From positions 25,214,001-25,278,000 of the forward strand of contig JAYKYS010000009.1 of assembly GCA_036924285.1 (NCBI GenBank): a stretch of 64,000 nt of DNA. The letters are read 5' to 3'. Source of the stretch: Asterella californica. Lineage: Eukaryota; Streptophyta; Marchantiopsida; Marchantiales; Aytoniaceae. Shown here piece by piece: positions 35,037-45,568 of this stretch (positions are counted from its first letter, which is position 1; every line of letters starts with the position of its first letter). The position numbers and the translations under genes are program-made. The notes below the pieces were generated by a model. The model was not told the origin of the DNA, did not search any database, and was given only the letters and a program-made list of their open reading frames with translations.

Positions 35037-35464
35037 ATAGTATTTCTGCTCGTTGCCGAGAGTGTGTGAATAAATAAGCATCCCCAACCGCCTTGTACAG
35101 TGAATTTCGTTTTCTCCTATCAGAAAACGTGTAAGTGTTATATAATTATATTCCACTAAGCTATAATAAAAAATCAAAATTATTTATAAATATTATATGT
35201 TAACCTCTCCAGGAGCAGCTAATTGATGCAGACAGAACCCATAAGTGAAGGGTGGGCTAAGGCGTTCCTGGAAGTATAAGTCCGGGATTGAAATTGTCAA
35301 TAGGCCTCATTTAACAAGAGCATTTAATATATATCCTAACCCTTCCTGTCGGAAGGATTAGGATATATATTAAATCCATGTACACTCCGAAGTGTACATA
35401 GGTGAATATGCATAGCAGAAATACTATTCATGTATTTCTGCTCGTTGCAGAGAGTGTGTGAAAA
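35037..35464 (+). repeat. Diverged direct repeat about 390 bp apart
   Basis: TATTTCTGCTCGTTGC followed by GAGAGTGTGTGAA occurs at about 35041-35069 and again at about 35434-35462. Similar AT-rich sequence follows both copies (TATAATTATA, then CTTATAAATnTTA-like words). Confidence 0.5.
35323..35399. repeat. Double hairpin, copy 1
   Basis: Stem 1 is 24 bp with one mismatch (35323-35346 with 35351-35374) around a TGTC loop. Stem 2 is ATGTACACT paired with AGTGTACAT (35378-35399). The same composite recurs at 37367-37437. Confidence 0.75.
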
Positions 35465-35589
35465 CCAAAGTGTTCGCATGATATAATTATATAAGTATTC
35501 TGAGATCATTATGTACCAAGCTGATATGAATAACTAAATTTTCTTATAAATGTTAATTGGTAATATGACCTGAAGATGCGGGAAGATCT

Positions 35590-36130
35590 AGACTAGGTCT
35601 CGGTTCCAGTTCGGTTCGAGTCGAACCGAACCACAAAACAGTGATTTAAACAAGTTTAGGTTCGATCAATCATGGTTTGGTTCAAGTTAAACATAATTTC
35701 TATGGTTCGGTTTATAACAATTTGATTCAACATTCCATAAAAAATATTCAGTTCAGATTCAGATAGTTAGAACTGTGGTTTAAACAGCGCAAACCGCAGT
35801 TTGAATAAATTATACTTTCGGAACTTTATGTATAATTTTTAACTCGAGATCTCTTATATTATAGATTATGACTCATCTTTAACTAGCTTAACCGGTTCGG
35901 ATCATGGTTAATACAGTTTGGTCCGAAACGGTTTGGTTCAAATTCAAATTTTTCTAAATGGTTTGGCTTATTGGTTTCGTGTTTAAACGATTCAGTTTAT
36001 ATGATTTTTAATTTAAATAGTTCGGTCCGATTACGATCCAAGTTCAGAGTTTCTTTAACTAGTTCTATCCACAATAGTTCAGTTCAAAACTTTCTCAAAC
36101 CGGTTTGAGCAGAATCGAACCAGGGCCGAG
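35590..36130. repeat. Degenerate GGTTCGGTT-type interspersed short repeat
   Basis: Words such as GGTTCGGTT, GGTTTGGTTC, and the complements CGAACCGAACC and AACCGGTT, recur every 20-50 bases on both strands for about 540 bases. No gene. Confidence 0.5.
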
Positions 36131-36304
36131 GTCTAATCTAGACATAACCCATAATAGTAGTTTGAAAAGACGAGCTTTCAAAACTACATATCAGGGAGAC
36201 TGTTCACAAACACATCACACTTAATTGAAGTTTTAATATTACTTGACTGAACAGAAGGGTTAGGTAACAAATTAAACCATTGCATATTTTCCTCCTCTAT
36301 CTTC

Positions 36305-36435
36305 AGAAAATAAATGATCAGTAACATAGATATTTGATATAATAGAAGAGACTGAATTTAGCAATAAGAAATAAATGATCAGTCACACAGATATCTGATA
36401 TAATAGAAGGGACTTAACTAAGCAGTAAGAAAAAG
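36305..36435 (+). repeat. Tandem duplication of about 62 bp
   Basis: AATAAATGATCAGTnACA, GATATAATAGAAG and GCARTAAGAA occur twice in order (about 36309-36369 and 36370-36433). Confidence 0.65.
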
Positions 36436-36949
36436 ATTATCTTTAGAAAAAATGATCAAAAAGAATTACTGAATACTATAATGTGACATTATCTTTAACA
36501 GAGAGTGCAGCTACTCCAAGTAACTATTGTACTGTAGTGACTACAACAAGCACAGTCACCTTCACTGTATCGCCAGTAAGTGCCCTCACCAGTTTACAGT
36601 TGTATCTCTACATGATCACTTGCCACATCTTTAGCCATCTCTCTTATCCACTTATTAACTTTCTGAAGCACATGATTTTTCTACAACTGTATCTCCAAAT
36701 AGCATGTGATACTCCACATATTATTCCATCTTTAAAAGGAAAGTGAGTATCCTGGACACACGAGGGAATGTCTTACTCAGCAAGGTAATAGCAGAAGAAG
36801 CGTTCGAAACCAGAGAATTGTTTAAAGACGGAAAACCCGTAATAAGAGTGCTGATCAGATCTCCATAAGCATGTGGAATAAATAGTTCTTTGTTATGTTA
36901 CTTCCCTACAAACTACTATTGAGCGTACATACTGAATAATATCCTTTCC

Positions 36950-37135
36950 CACGTCCTTGTACAATGAAGGAAGGGGTGCAGTGTAAATTTAAATATACAG
37001 TCTTACTTGTGTTTTACTAGGGTGTAGTGACAATTTTAATCTCACGGCCTTGTACAGTGAAGGAAGCTGGGGTACAGTGTAAATTTAAATATACAGTCTT
37101 ATTGGTTTTTTATTGAGATGCAGTTAAAATTTTAA
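36950..37135 (+). repeat. Tandem duplication of about 95 bp
   Basis: CCTTGTACARTGAAGGAAG, CAGTGTAAATTTAAATATA and CAGTCTTA appear in order in two successive units (about 36953-37040 and 37048-37135). Confidence 0.7.
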
Positions 37136-37366
37136 TTCGCGCTTGGTTCCGTGAATACATCAAAGTCAAATGACAAATTATAGTTTAAATTTAAATTACT
37201 ATATTTAAATTACTATATTTGAAAAACTTATTTAAGCTTCTCTTAGGTGAACGAAACACATTGCTTCTGGAAACCAGAAAAACTCATAAGCGTAGTGACT
37301 ATACCTGGAATCTAACAAACTACAAGTCAGTCTTATTTACGAACGAAGTCAACCATTAAGACATTA

Positions 37367-37437
37367 ATTTAGAGCTAACCCTTCTTAAGAGAAGTGTTAG
37401 TTCATAAATTATGCCTCATGTACACTTCTAAGTATAC
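37367..37437. repeat. Double hairpin, copy 2
   Basis: An imperfect stem around AACCCTTC-TTAAG-GAAGTGTT is followed by CATGTACACTT-CTAAG-TATACATG and then GGTGAATATGCA, the same order as copy 1. Confidence 0.6.
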
Positions 37438-37467
37438 ATGAGGTGAATATGCAGGTGCTTTGAATAT

Positions 37468-37507
37468 AAATTCACCTCCTCCATCTGAAGATGGAGGAGA
37501 TGAATTT
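37468..37507. repeat. Perfect-type hairpin
   Basis: AAATTCACCTCCTCCATC pairs with GATGGAGGAGATGAATTT around a short TGAA loop, with one mismatched position. Confidence 0.65.
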
Positions 37508-37600
37508 ACTGAAGCATGAAGGAGGTGATTTTACATTCATAGCACTTACATATTCACCTCTTCTTCTATCTTTATAATTGAGGCCCGTTTTATTAACGTT

Positions 37601-37652
37601 CCTTAATTATTACCAAACCCTTCCTGGTGGAAGGCTTTGGTAATAATTAAGG
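37601..37652. repeat. 24-bp hairpin, copy 3 of the AACCCTTCC family
   Basis: 37601-37624 pairs with 37629-37652 around a TGGT loop, with one mismatch. The ACCCTTCC / GGAAGG core at the tip is shared with copy 1. Confidence 0.7.
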
Positions 37653-38114
37653 CCCATGCGCATAAATTTATTATTCTCCTCCTCTCCGCAGTCTGTCTGC
37701 AGTTACAGTTTTTATCTCTTCAACTTGGTATTTCCACTCATTTCAGCTGTCTTAGCAAGGTAGTGATTAAATTATCATATTACATTCACGTCATAAAAAG
37801 ATCATCGTTGATCATCGTTTTTATTATCGCTGAAATAATATATTTACATGCTGCACAGAGTTGCGCATAGACAAGCACTTGACGCGCTTCTGTTCTGTTC
37901 GCTGCACTGGTTACTCTTGCGTACTACTGGAAATTCGAAAACTGAAGTTGAGAACTGTCTTCAGAAGACGTACATATTACACGTCCCTATGCTGCATAGA
38001 AAACTGATTACTTATTGCAAGTAGTAGTAATGATGGAAGACAAGTATTTGAAGACAGTAGCTGCACACTATATGACTATTCTTTTCTGTCATGCCTGTTC
38101 ATAACTATCAAACA

Positions 38115-39063
38115 GAAATGGTCTCGTGGACTTCGAAAGCTCGTCCGGCATCCATACGTCTCAGAAAGACATCTAACAGTGGAATATATTCCGCTGTCTG
38201 TTGATGAATGTTGTCATTTCCAACAGCAGGGTTTGCGTCAATGAGAGACTCCATCTCTGCTATCGGTACTTCTCGCTGCGGATCAATAGATGCGACGGAC
38301 GAGTCACTCCACGTTGCTCCATCTCCCTCGGTATACCTCCTCCTGCACTAGCCATAGCGTCTATTGTCTTGCCAAAAGAAGATGTTCTGAACATCTTTTG
38401 CGTTGACTTCAGCATGATGCAAAAAAGATTTCCACATAGAGTCTATTCTCCGTTCTTGCATTCCACCTTGGATGAGCCAGCGTGGAGAAGTGCTGTATTT
38501 CCTACAGGTTAGCATGGTTCTCAAACACGTGCGGATGGTAGTAGACAACTAATGAGAGTTCCTATACTTATAAAACTAGAGTGCTCGAGCAAGTACATTT
38601 GCATAAGTAAGTTCAACATGATTTTTTGTGTCCTTAGCACCTAGAAGAACATATATATCATTCTCGTCAGTTAACGTGCTCTCAGAAATATTTTTCATTG
38701 TCACATGATGATACTCCTCCTTTTTATCCTTCATACAGTAAAGGAGCATACCAACATAGATGTGCAACCCACGATTTGTCAAAGACTTGACACACAAAGC
38801 AGTCATAAGCCATTTCTTAACATGCGGGCAATTCTTTGCATGGATGCAGACGACTCTTTGAAAGTGCAAATGAAACAGAGCGCCCACACGTTCTACAAAA
38901 AACAAACCCGAAATACAGTACTTCTCTAGAAATAGTGTCAACGACGAAAATAGTTGTAAGTCCAGACCCCTCTGTCTTACAAATAGTGATGACACCTCAG
39001 TACTCTTGTCGAGATTGAACGGATTTGTCTTCTTCGCTCTTGCTTCCCTTCGCAGAGACATTG
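38115..39063 (-). pseudogene. Decayed HUH-type (Replitron/Helitron-like) replicase fragment
   Basis: The longest open piece (38576 to about 39063) reads SGLFFVERVGALFHLHFQ, where H-L-H is a plausible HUH metal-binding motif. It continues with TNRGLHIYVGMLLYCMKDK, where a Tyr could be the nucleophile, and ends with NVLARAL. After one stop the frame continues with SPRWLIQGG, MWKSFLHH and NIFFWQDNRRYG (about 38348-38548). Another protein-like stretch runs to about 38115. This block order matches HUH replicases of algal transposons as I remember them. The N-terminus is missing and abuts copy 2 of the methyltransferase element. It is interrupted by at least two stops. Confidence 0.55.
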
Positions 39064-39190
39064 TCATGCGCATATACATCACTACATAACATATATCACT
39101 ATCAGAGATACATCATACATATACATAACACATGGACGATCTCATACACATACAAGAGTATACCACAGTGATAAACGGTATGTACTAACT
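39064..39190 (-). repeat. Terminal R2 fragment of copy 2 of the methyltransferase element
   Basis: 39068-39166 is a diverged reverse complement of the R2 repeat (CATACATCACTACATAACATA and so on). It continues across the C1 insertion into R1-like sequence at 56449, giving R2-R1-R2 order on the minus strand as in copy 1. Confidence 0.7.
39186..39190. other. Target duplication of C1 (TAACT)
   Basis: TAACT here and TCACT at 56444-56448 are a 5-bp duplication with one mismatch. Confidence 0.6.
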
Positions 39191-39567
39191 TGTAACACTA
39201 CAGAAACTCTAATCGCGATCCTCAAGAACACTCATGAATAGACGGAAGAACTCTCAACTCAACTCAAGGTGGAATGTCTTTCAAGGACCATTCTCCTTCT
39301 TTATATAGTTAGATAAGTGCACACCCCAATCCATACTAACCACTCATCAATCCTCACACGGATTGATGACATGGCTTCCATGCAACCCACACAATCAACT
39401 ACCAATCAAATATCAACACCACCACATTCTTATCCGGTCCCACATACCATGGTCCCACTATAGTCAACTCTACACATATCTTATCCGGTCCCATATACCA
39501 TGGTCCCGCTATAGTCAACTCTACACATAGTTCTAACTATGAGTATAGTTAACTATGCATGGTTACA
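39191..39567 (-). repeat. 3' LTR of C1 (377 bp)
   Basis: TGTAACAC...GGTTACA. It contains a TATA-like CTTTATATAG near 39300. A purine tract follows at 39568-39585 (minus strand AAATGGAGGGAGGTT). Confidence 0.9.
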
Positions 39568-39580
39568 AACCTCCCTCCAT

Positions 39581-42500
39581 TTAAGTTGCAACGTCCTCGT
39601 TGATGATGGAATGCTCATAAGCTTGAACTAACAAGTCGGCATTAGTCAAATTTCCTAGTGGTTCCCAAGTAGCCTCATATAATGGATATCCTTTCCATTT
39701 TACCAAGTATTCTATCTTGGGATATCGAGTACCATGAAGACGTTTGTTCAGTATGCTTTCTACCTCGTATTCCTCATGATCATCCACTATTTCTGGCAAT
39801 GGTGGTGCTATGTGAGGATTGGTGAAACGAGGAGAACGTGGAACATATTTCCTCAATAAAGAAACATGAAACACCGGATGCATGCGCATATGAATTGGAA
39901 GTTGTAATTTGTACGCCACAGCTCTAACTCGTCGTAAGATGGTGAATGGACCGATGTATCTAGGGTTAAATTTGCGAACACCTACTAACGATAAGTTAGT
40001 GGTAGAAAACCACACTTTCTCCCCAATGTCAAACTCCACATGACGACGATGAGCATCTGCATATTGCTTCTGACGATTTTGAGCAGTTTGAATCTTCTCC
40101 TTGGCTTGGTGAACACCTGCATGGATCTTCTGCACAAATTCGTTGACGGCAGCAACTTTGGTTGTTGACTCCTGTCCTGATCCAAATCTAGTAAAACTAG
40201 AAGGAGTGAGCGGATGTGCGCCGTACATCAAGTAGAACGGTGTAGCTTTTGTCGATGCGTTCACAGAGTTATTGTAGGAGAACTCTACTAAAGGTAGGAG
40301 TTCATCCCACCTCGCTTGCTCTTCAATCGTAAAAGCTCGTAACATATCTTCTATCGTACGATTAGCCCGTTCTGTTTGTCCATCACTCTGAGGATGGTAA
40401 GCTGTGGACATAGCAAGCTTAGTTTTGAATAACCCAAACAAGGTTTTCCAAAACATGCTTGTAAAATGTGATCCCCTATCAGTAATTAAGATTCTAGAAA
40501 GACCATGTTGAGCAAAAACAGCGTCTAAGTAGATTTGAGCTAGCTCTGGTGCAGTAACAGTCTTCTTGGTTGGACGAATATGAATCATTTTGCTCAACTT
40601 ATCAACAAAAACTACAATAGAGTCAAATCCCATACTAGTTGGAGGTAGTTCACACACTAAATCCATACTCACATGTTCCCATCGGTTAGTAGGAATAGGT
40701 AATGGTTGGAGTAAGCCTGCCGGTGTTTGATTGGTTGCCTTGTTCTGTTGACAAGCAAGACAACTTTTGATGTATCTCATCACATCATCGTGCATTTTTG
40801 GCCAATAATAAATGCGCTGCACCGCCTCCAAAGTCTTCTCTATTCCGACATGACCGGCAATCGTTGAATCATGACATTCTGTCAAGATAGTCGTACGAAG
40901 CTCTGGATTGTTGGGAATCCAAACTTTGCCGTCCTTGAATGCTAACCCATGCATCTTGGTAAGCTTGGTGTGCTTAGTTGCTGCCACAATCTCCTCATCC
41001 GTTCTGGTAGCTTCCATCAATTGTTGCCACCAATCGGAATGGATCTTCACTTCTGTCGACATGTGATTAACTCGAGGCATTCGAGTTAACGCATCAGCAA
41101 GTTGCTTTTTCTCTTCCACGTATAGAATCTGCATGTTGAAGCGTTGTCGCCATTCCGCCCATCGAATTGACGTTTGGAGAGGTCCTTCTGTGTCTGCAAG
41201 TAAACCAATGGTTTGTGGTCTGTTTCTACCACAAACTCCTTATCTCCCAAGTAGTGCTTCCAATGCTTGGTAGCCAACACAATAGCTAACTCCTCTCTTT
41301 CTGTGGTATGATAGTTGCGTTCTGCAGGAAGCAACTTACGGGAAAAAAAAGCTACAGGATGCCAGCCATCTGCCCATGCTTGTTGTAACACTGCTCCTAT
41401 TGCTGTACCTGATGCATCTGTGGCCAACTTAATGGGTTTTGTAGGATCATACCACTTAAAGATTGGTGCTTGTAACAGCGCGTCCTTCAAGGCTTGGAAG
41501 GCAAGCTCATGCGATGTACCCCATCTCCATTTTTGTCCTTGACCTAATAGGTTTGTCAAGTCCTGTGCAACTTGTGCAAAGTTTTTGACAAATCTACGAT
41601 AGAACCCCGTAAGTCCTAGAAAACTCTTTAACTGGGTTTGATCTTCTGGAGCACTCCACTTTTGGATTGCCTCAATCTTATCGCTCATGACTTGGATTCC
41701 TGCTCCACTCACACGATGTCCTAGGTAATCTACATCGCTCTTGCCAAACTCACATTTAGAGATCTTGGCATATAGCTGGTTTTGTCTAAGTACTTGTAAA
41801 ATCTCCTGTAAGTGCATCTTATGCTCTTGCAACGTCTTACTATAGACAAGAATATCATCTAGGAATACAATGACAGATCTATCCAAGTATGGTCGAAAGA
41901 TGTCATTCATTAGACCCATAAATGTAGCGGGTGCATTAGTGAGACCAAAAGGCATCACTAAGTACTCAAAGTGACCGTACCTTGTACGAAAAGCAGTCTT
42001 TTGTACATCTGGCTCAGCAATCCGGATCTGATTATAACCGCTTCGTAAATCCAATTTGGTGAAGTACTTTGCTCCTCGTAGTTGATCAAACAAGTCATCC
42101 ATTCGAGGTAATGGATACTTATTCTTCACAGTCTGAAGATTGAGAGCTCGATAGTCAATGCACATACGCATACTCCCGTCCTTCTTCTTCACGAACAAGA
42201 CCGGAGCTCCATAAGGAGATACACTAGGTTGGATGAATCCTTTGTGTAACAGTTCCTCCACTTGAGCTTTGCACTCCTCCAACTCGTGCGGTGCTAATCG
42301 ATATGGTGCTTTACAAGGAGGTGCACTACCTGGAAGTACCTCAATCTTGTGATCCACTCGCCTTCTTGGTGGTAATCCGGAAGGTAAATCATTCGGGAAA
42401 ACATCTTTGAATTCTTCTACAATCATTTTGAAACTATCCGGAATATCGCCATCATAGTTGGAACTATAAGCTTCTCTTATTAACCCCAAGAAACATACAT

Positions 42501-43016
42501 CACCACTATGAATAGCGGTCTGTTCTATCACATACAGAGGTATGTTTCTAGATCGAGATCTTACTATGTCTCCAAAAACTATCCACCCCTTACTCTTCAC
42601 AATCTTCTTTCTCCAATCCACCTCCGGATTGTATTGCTCCATCCAAGGCATACCCAAAATGACATCATAACGAGCTAATCGAATAACTCGCCATTCAATC
42701 TTTTCTGAATATTGCCCTATAGTGAGCGCTACACTCCGTGGGAGAGACTCAATCATCTCAGTGTGCCCGTTTGGCAGCTCTACTTCTTCCTTGTCATCCT
42801 TTTCCAAAGCCAAATCCAATCTCATAGCAACTGAACGCGACAGAAAGTTCTCAGTTGCGCCAGGATCAATCAACACTCTCACCTTAATGCCTTCTAACAC
42901 TCCATCAGTAACGATTAGTTGCGTAGTCCTTCGTGTCAATCCATTTAACTCCTTCTTTTGTCCTCCATTCTCGCCTTTTCTTCTCTTTGTTGAACCAGTA
43001 CGACGACGAGGTAAAT
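39581..43016 (-). pseudogene. C1 pol: protease-RT-RNase H-integrase-chromodomain, one frameshift
   Basis: From the gag stop the minus frame, one base back relative to gag, reads PVDLPRRR. It then runs through a protease with [12 protein letters not shown] (D-P-G in place of D-S-G), RT with [10 protein letters not shown] and the FLDD box near 41858, and RNase H ([10 protein letters not shown]). Near 41165 a single-base indel in RNase H shifts frame. The second part (39581-41134 and a few codons upstream) has the rest of RNase H, the integrase HHCC region (HDSTIAGHVGIEKT to CLACQQNK), the catalytic Asp in SMDLVCELP and ITDRGSHF, the Glu in DGQTERAN, and a chromodomain near the C-terminus (YEVESILNKR, EYLVKWKGYP, ATWEP). 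Everything else is open. Confidence 0.88.
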
Positions 43017-44239
43017 CTACTGGTGCTCTTCATTTTCCAAAACTGGATTGTTGTACTGCATCTCTCCTTCCTCTCCACCTTCCTCTGCTCTATCATTCAG
43101 ATGATTCAGAGGTCTTCGATAAGTAGCTCGATTTCCTCGAGGGAATCGGGTGCGACAATGAGCAGCTATGTGCCCAATTCTCCCACAGTTATAACAACGC
43201 CGTGTCTCTCCTTGAAGCTCTTGATTTCGAATGCCGTCACCAATATCACCATCCCTCGGAAGTCCTCGAGGTACATAGTTACGAACTCCACCTCCGACAC
43301 CGCCACCTCGTGGTATCACTTCTCGTCTTGGTTGCTCTCTAGCACGATCTCTCCGATCCTCTCCATAGAATTGTCGTGCATAACCGTCCCGTTGCCGAAG
43401 ATTACCCAATTCCATGGGCATTGGACCTCCATATTGAACTCGCGGTACGATTGGTGGTTCCCCCCCTCTAGCGATACCTAATGCACAAGCAATTCTTTGG
43501 GCATAACCGATTGCTTCGAACACGGTACGTGGATTATTCACCATGACTTCTTGACGAATTCTCTCCTTCAATCCGCGTTTGAACACGTCTAAAGCTTCTG
43601 CCTGGCTCATATCAGAGATAGCTACTTGTAGATCTTGAAATTCCTCTACGTATTCTTGGAGACTTCCTCGTTGCTTGAGATCCCAGAGCTTCATTCGAGC
43701 CATCTGCACTGAATCCACTGATTGGAAATTCTGCAGCAAACCTTCTTGCATATTGCTCCATGTTACTTGACTTCCTCCAGCAATCATCGAACGCTCCCAT
43801 GTATCGTACCATGTAAGCGCTTTATCCATCAAGTAACCACTTGCAAATACTCCCGCAGAGTAATCATTGACTTGTGCTTGAAAAAGTCTCATGTAACGAT
43901 TCATACGAGAAATCCAATTCTCTAGAATACCCATTGCTCGATTACCTCGATAAGGTTCCACGTTACACGTCTTCTTCATGCGAAGCAATAGAGCATCTTC
44001 CCCTCCACTGCACTTTGGACCCCTAAAACAACCTCTTCTCTATGTAATGTCTCCGCTGCTTGCGTTGGAACTTGTGATGGATCACCCATCTCCATTGCTC
44101 TCACATTCTCTCCCTCTAGAGTTGCTATCTTGCTCTCTAGTGTCCTCACCACTGTCGTCATCTCTCGAAACTCATTGAGCATGTTCTGCATGATCTCACG
44201 CATCTCCGTGCCTTGTTGCTCCATGTTATTTCCACTCAT
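43017..44239 (-). pseudogene. C1 gag, one frameshift
   Basis: It starts at ATG 44239 (MSGNNMEQQ) with a coiled-coil-like N-terminus. At about 44000, within a G-run, the frame shifts by one base into the main piece (43017-43988). That piece holds the capsid domain (YLMDKALTWYDTWER) and a CCHC zinc knuckle CYNCGRIGHIAAHC near 43190. It ends in EEHQ and a TAG stop. The same EEHQ-stop ends the gag of C2, so this terminus is natural and the upstream shift is decay. Confidence 0.85.
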
Positions 44240-44289
44240 TCTAACGTCTCTCAACACTCTCAGTCCTTACACCACTCTTTCTACTACCT

Positions 44290-44490
44290 TCAATACAATG
44301 TCAGTATCACTACACGAAAACGCCTCACGAACAAAGGTATCACAAAAGGTTGAGGCGACGAGATAACTTCTTGATAGAATGCCTCTCCAAATTCTCTCAC
44401 TATTTCCTCACGGTATGTCACCTTGGGACGACATGTATAATGAACTGCGCACCAAGTGTTGAAGGTGGTTGGTGGTCGATTCAGATCCAT
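44290..44490 (-). CDS. LORF-B of C1: small leader protein of unknown function
   Basis: 66 residues from ATG 44490 (MDLNRPPTTFNTW). It is conserved in C2 (61359-61538) and in both G1 LTRs (47226-47429, 55634-55837), with shared blocks MDLN-P, FN-W, C-RPK, FG--(F/Y)Y, SP-PFVIP and a C-terminal VVILTLY. It lies 50 bases upstream of the C1 gag, downstream of LORF-A on the transcript. Conservation of the frame between diverged elements suggests a real protein. It resembles LORF-A, as if by duplication. No known domain recognised. Confidence 0.6.
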   Translation of the reverse strand: MDLNRPPTTFNTWCAVHYTCRPKVTYREEIVREFGEAFYQEVISSPQPFVIPLFVRRFRVVILTLY

Positions 44491-44523
44491 ATCCTCCTAA
44501 AGCAAGATATAGAGCGTGAGGTC

Positions 44524-44796
44524 TCACGTAGCAGCATACGTTACGATCGGAAGAATCACAGGGACAGGTGAGTTCATCACTTGCGTCATGAAAGCATCTC
44601 CGAAGTGCGCCACCAAATAAACCTGAAAATGATGACGTGCAATGTAGAGGAGTTTGATATGGAAAGGATTCAAAAACGGAAAATCTGGAACTCTATGAAT
44701 CCTCCTTCCATGTGTACCAAATTTTGCAATTTTGGCAGTTTGACCCCCTATCTTCCGAAGACTATAACTCGAGTTTCCTTGGGTCAAATCTCGCAT
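44524..44796 (-). CDS. LORF-A of C1: small leader protein of unknown function
   Basis: 90 residues from ATG 44796. The conserved part begins DFPFLNPFHIKLLY and continues HFQVYLVAHFGDAFM, then SPVPVILPIVTY before the stop. Homologous frames occur in C2 (61571-61759) and in the G1 LTRs (47436-47651, 55844-56059). The N-terminal 30 residues are not shared. The HFG--FM---SPVPVI-PIVTY pattern parallels FG--FY---SPQPFVIP in LORF-B. Function unknown. Confidence 0.6.
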   Translation of the reverse strand: MRDLTQGNSSYSLRKIGGQTAKIAKFGTHGRRIHRVPDFPFLNPFHIKLLYIARHHFQVYLVAHFGDAFMTQVMNSPVPVILPIVTYAAT

Positions 44797-45232
44797 TTGT
44801 TGAACCCTTGGATAGCTTATCTTGCCAATTAGAAATTTGCAAAGATTCTACTTGAGATTTGACAACCTCAAAACATGGCAGTGACTGTAAAATCCTTCCC
44901 GAGAGCGAAATGTGAAAAAACCGAAAAAATCTGAAAAAACCCCCTCACATTTCGAATGTCATATCTTTCAAACTATAAATGATCTCCATGAGATTTCAAG
45001 TGTCATAGGTAGCTTAGTCCTCCCTCTATAACATACTAAAAGTTGAAATGATTTCAACTTTCTCTCAAAGTTTCACAAGGACTGTAAGCAGCTCGAGTTT
45101 TCACTATTTCTATAACTTTCTCTCACTACTATTGAAAATTCGAAATTTCTCTCCACTCATGTGCATCAAATCACAAGGTTTCTTTGCAATTCTTTCTCCT
45201 AAGAGGGGTAATCCACTCTCTCAGAAGAAGAG

Positions 45233-45248
45233 CCTTGCTCTGATACCA
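45233..45248 (-). other. Primer binding site of C1 (initiator-Met tRNA)
   Basis: The minus strand reads TGGTATCAGAGCAAGG one base inside the 5' LTR. TGGTATCAGAGC is the standard complement of the 3' end of plant initiator-Met tRNA. Confidence 0.9.
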
Positions 45249-45249
45249 T

Positions 45250-45568
45250 TGTAACACTACAGAAACTCTAATCGCGATCCTCAAGAACACTCATGAATAG
45301 ACGGAAGAACTCTCAACTCAACTCAAGGTGGAATGTCTTTCAAGGACCATTTTCTTTCTTTATATAGTTAGATAAGTGCACACCCCAATCCATACTAACC
45401 ACTCATCAATCCTCACACGGATTGATGACATGGCTTCCATGCAACCCACACAATCAACTACCAATCAAATATCAACACCACCACATTCTTATCCGGTCCC
45501 ACATACCATGGTCCCACTATAGTCAACTCTACATATATCTTATCCGGTCCCACATACCATGGTCCCGC
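45250..45568 (-). repeat. 5' LTR of C1, first part (319 bp)
   Basis: Matches 39191-39509. The remaining 58 bases are at 56386-56443, beyond G1. Confidence 0.9.
45565..45568. other. Target duplication of G1 (CCGC)
   Basis: CCGC here and at 56382-56385. The uninterrupted sequence in the other C1 LTR is TCCCGCTATAG, so the duplicated 4 bp are certain. Confidence 0.88.

Noticed and set aside
38201..38512. 103-codon plus-strand frame as a gene
   Set aside because: It is the antisense shadow of the HUH replicase remnant on the minus strand.
41140..41170. Programmed frameshift in C1 RNase H
   Set aside because: It falls within a conserved domain, not between proteins, and no slippery motif is seen; a decay indel is simpler.
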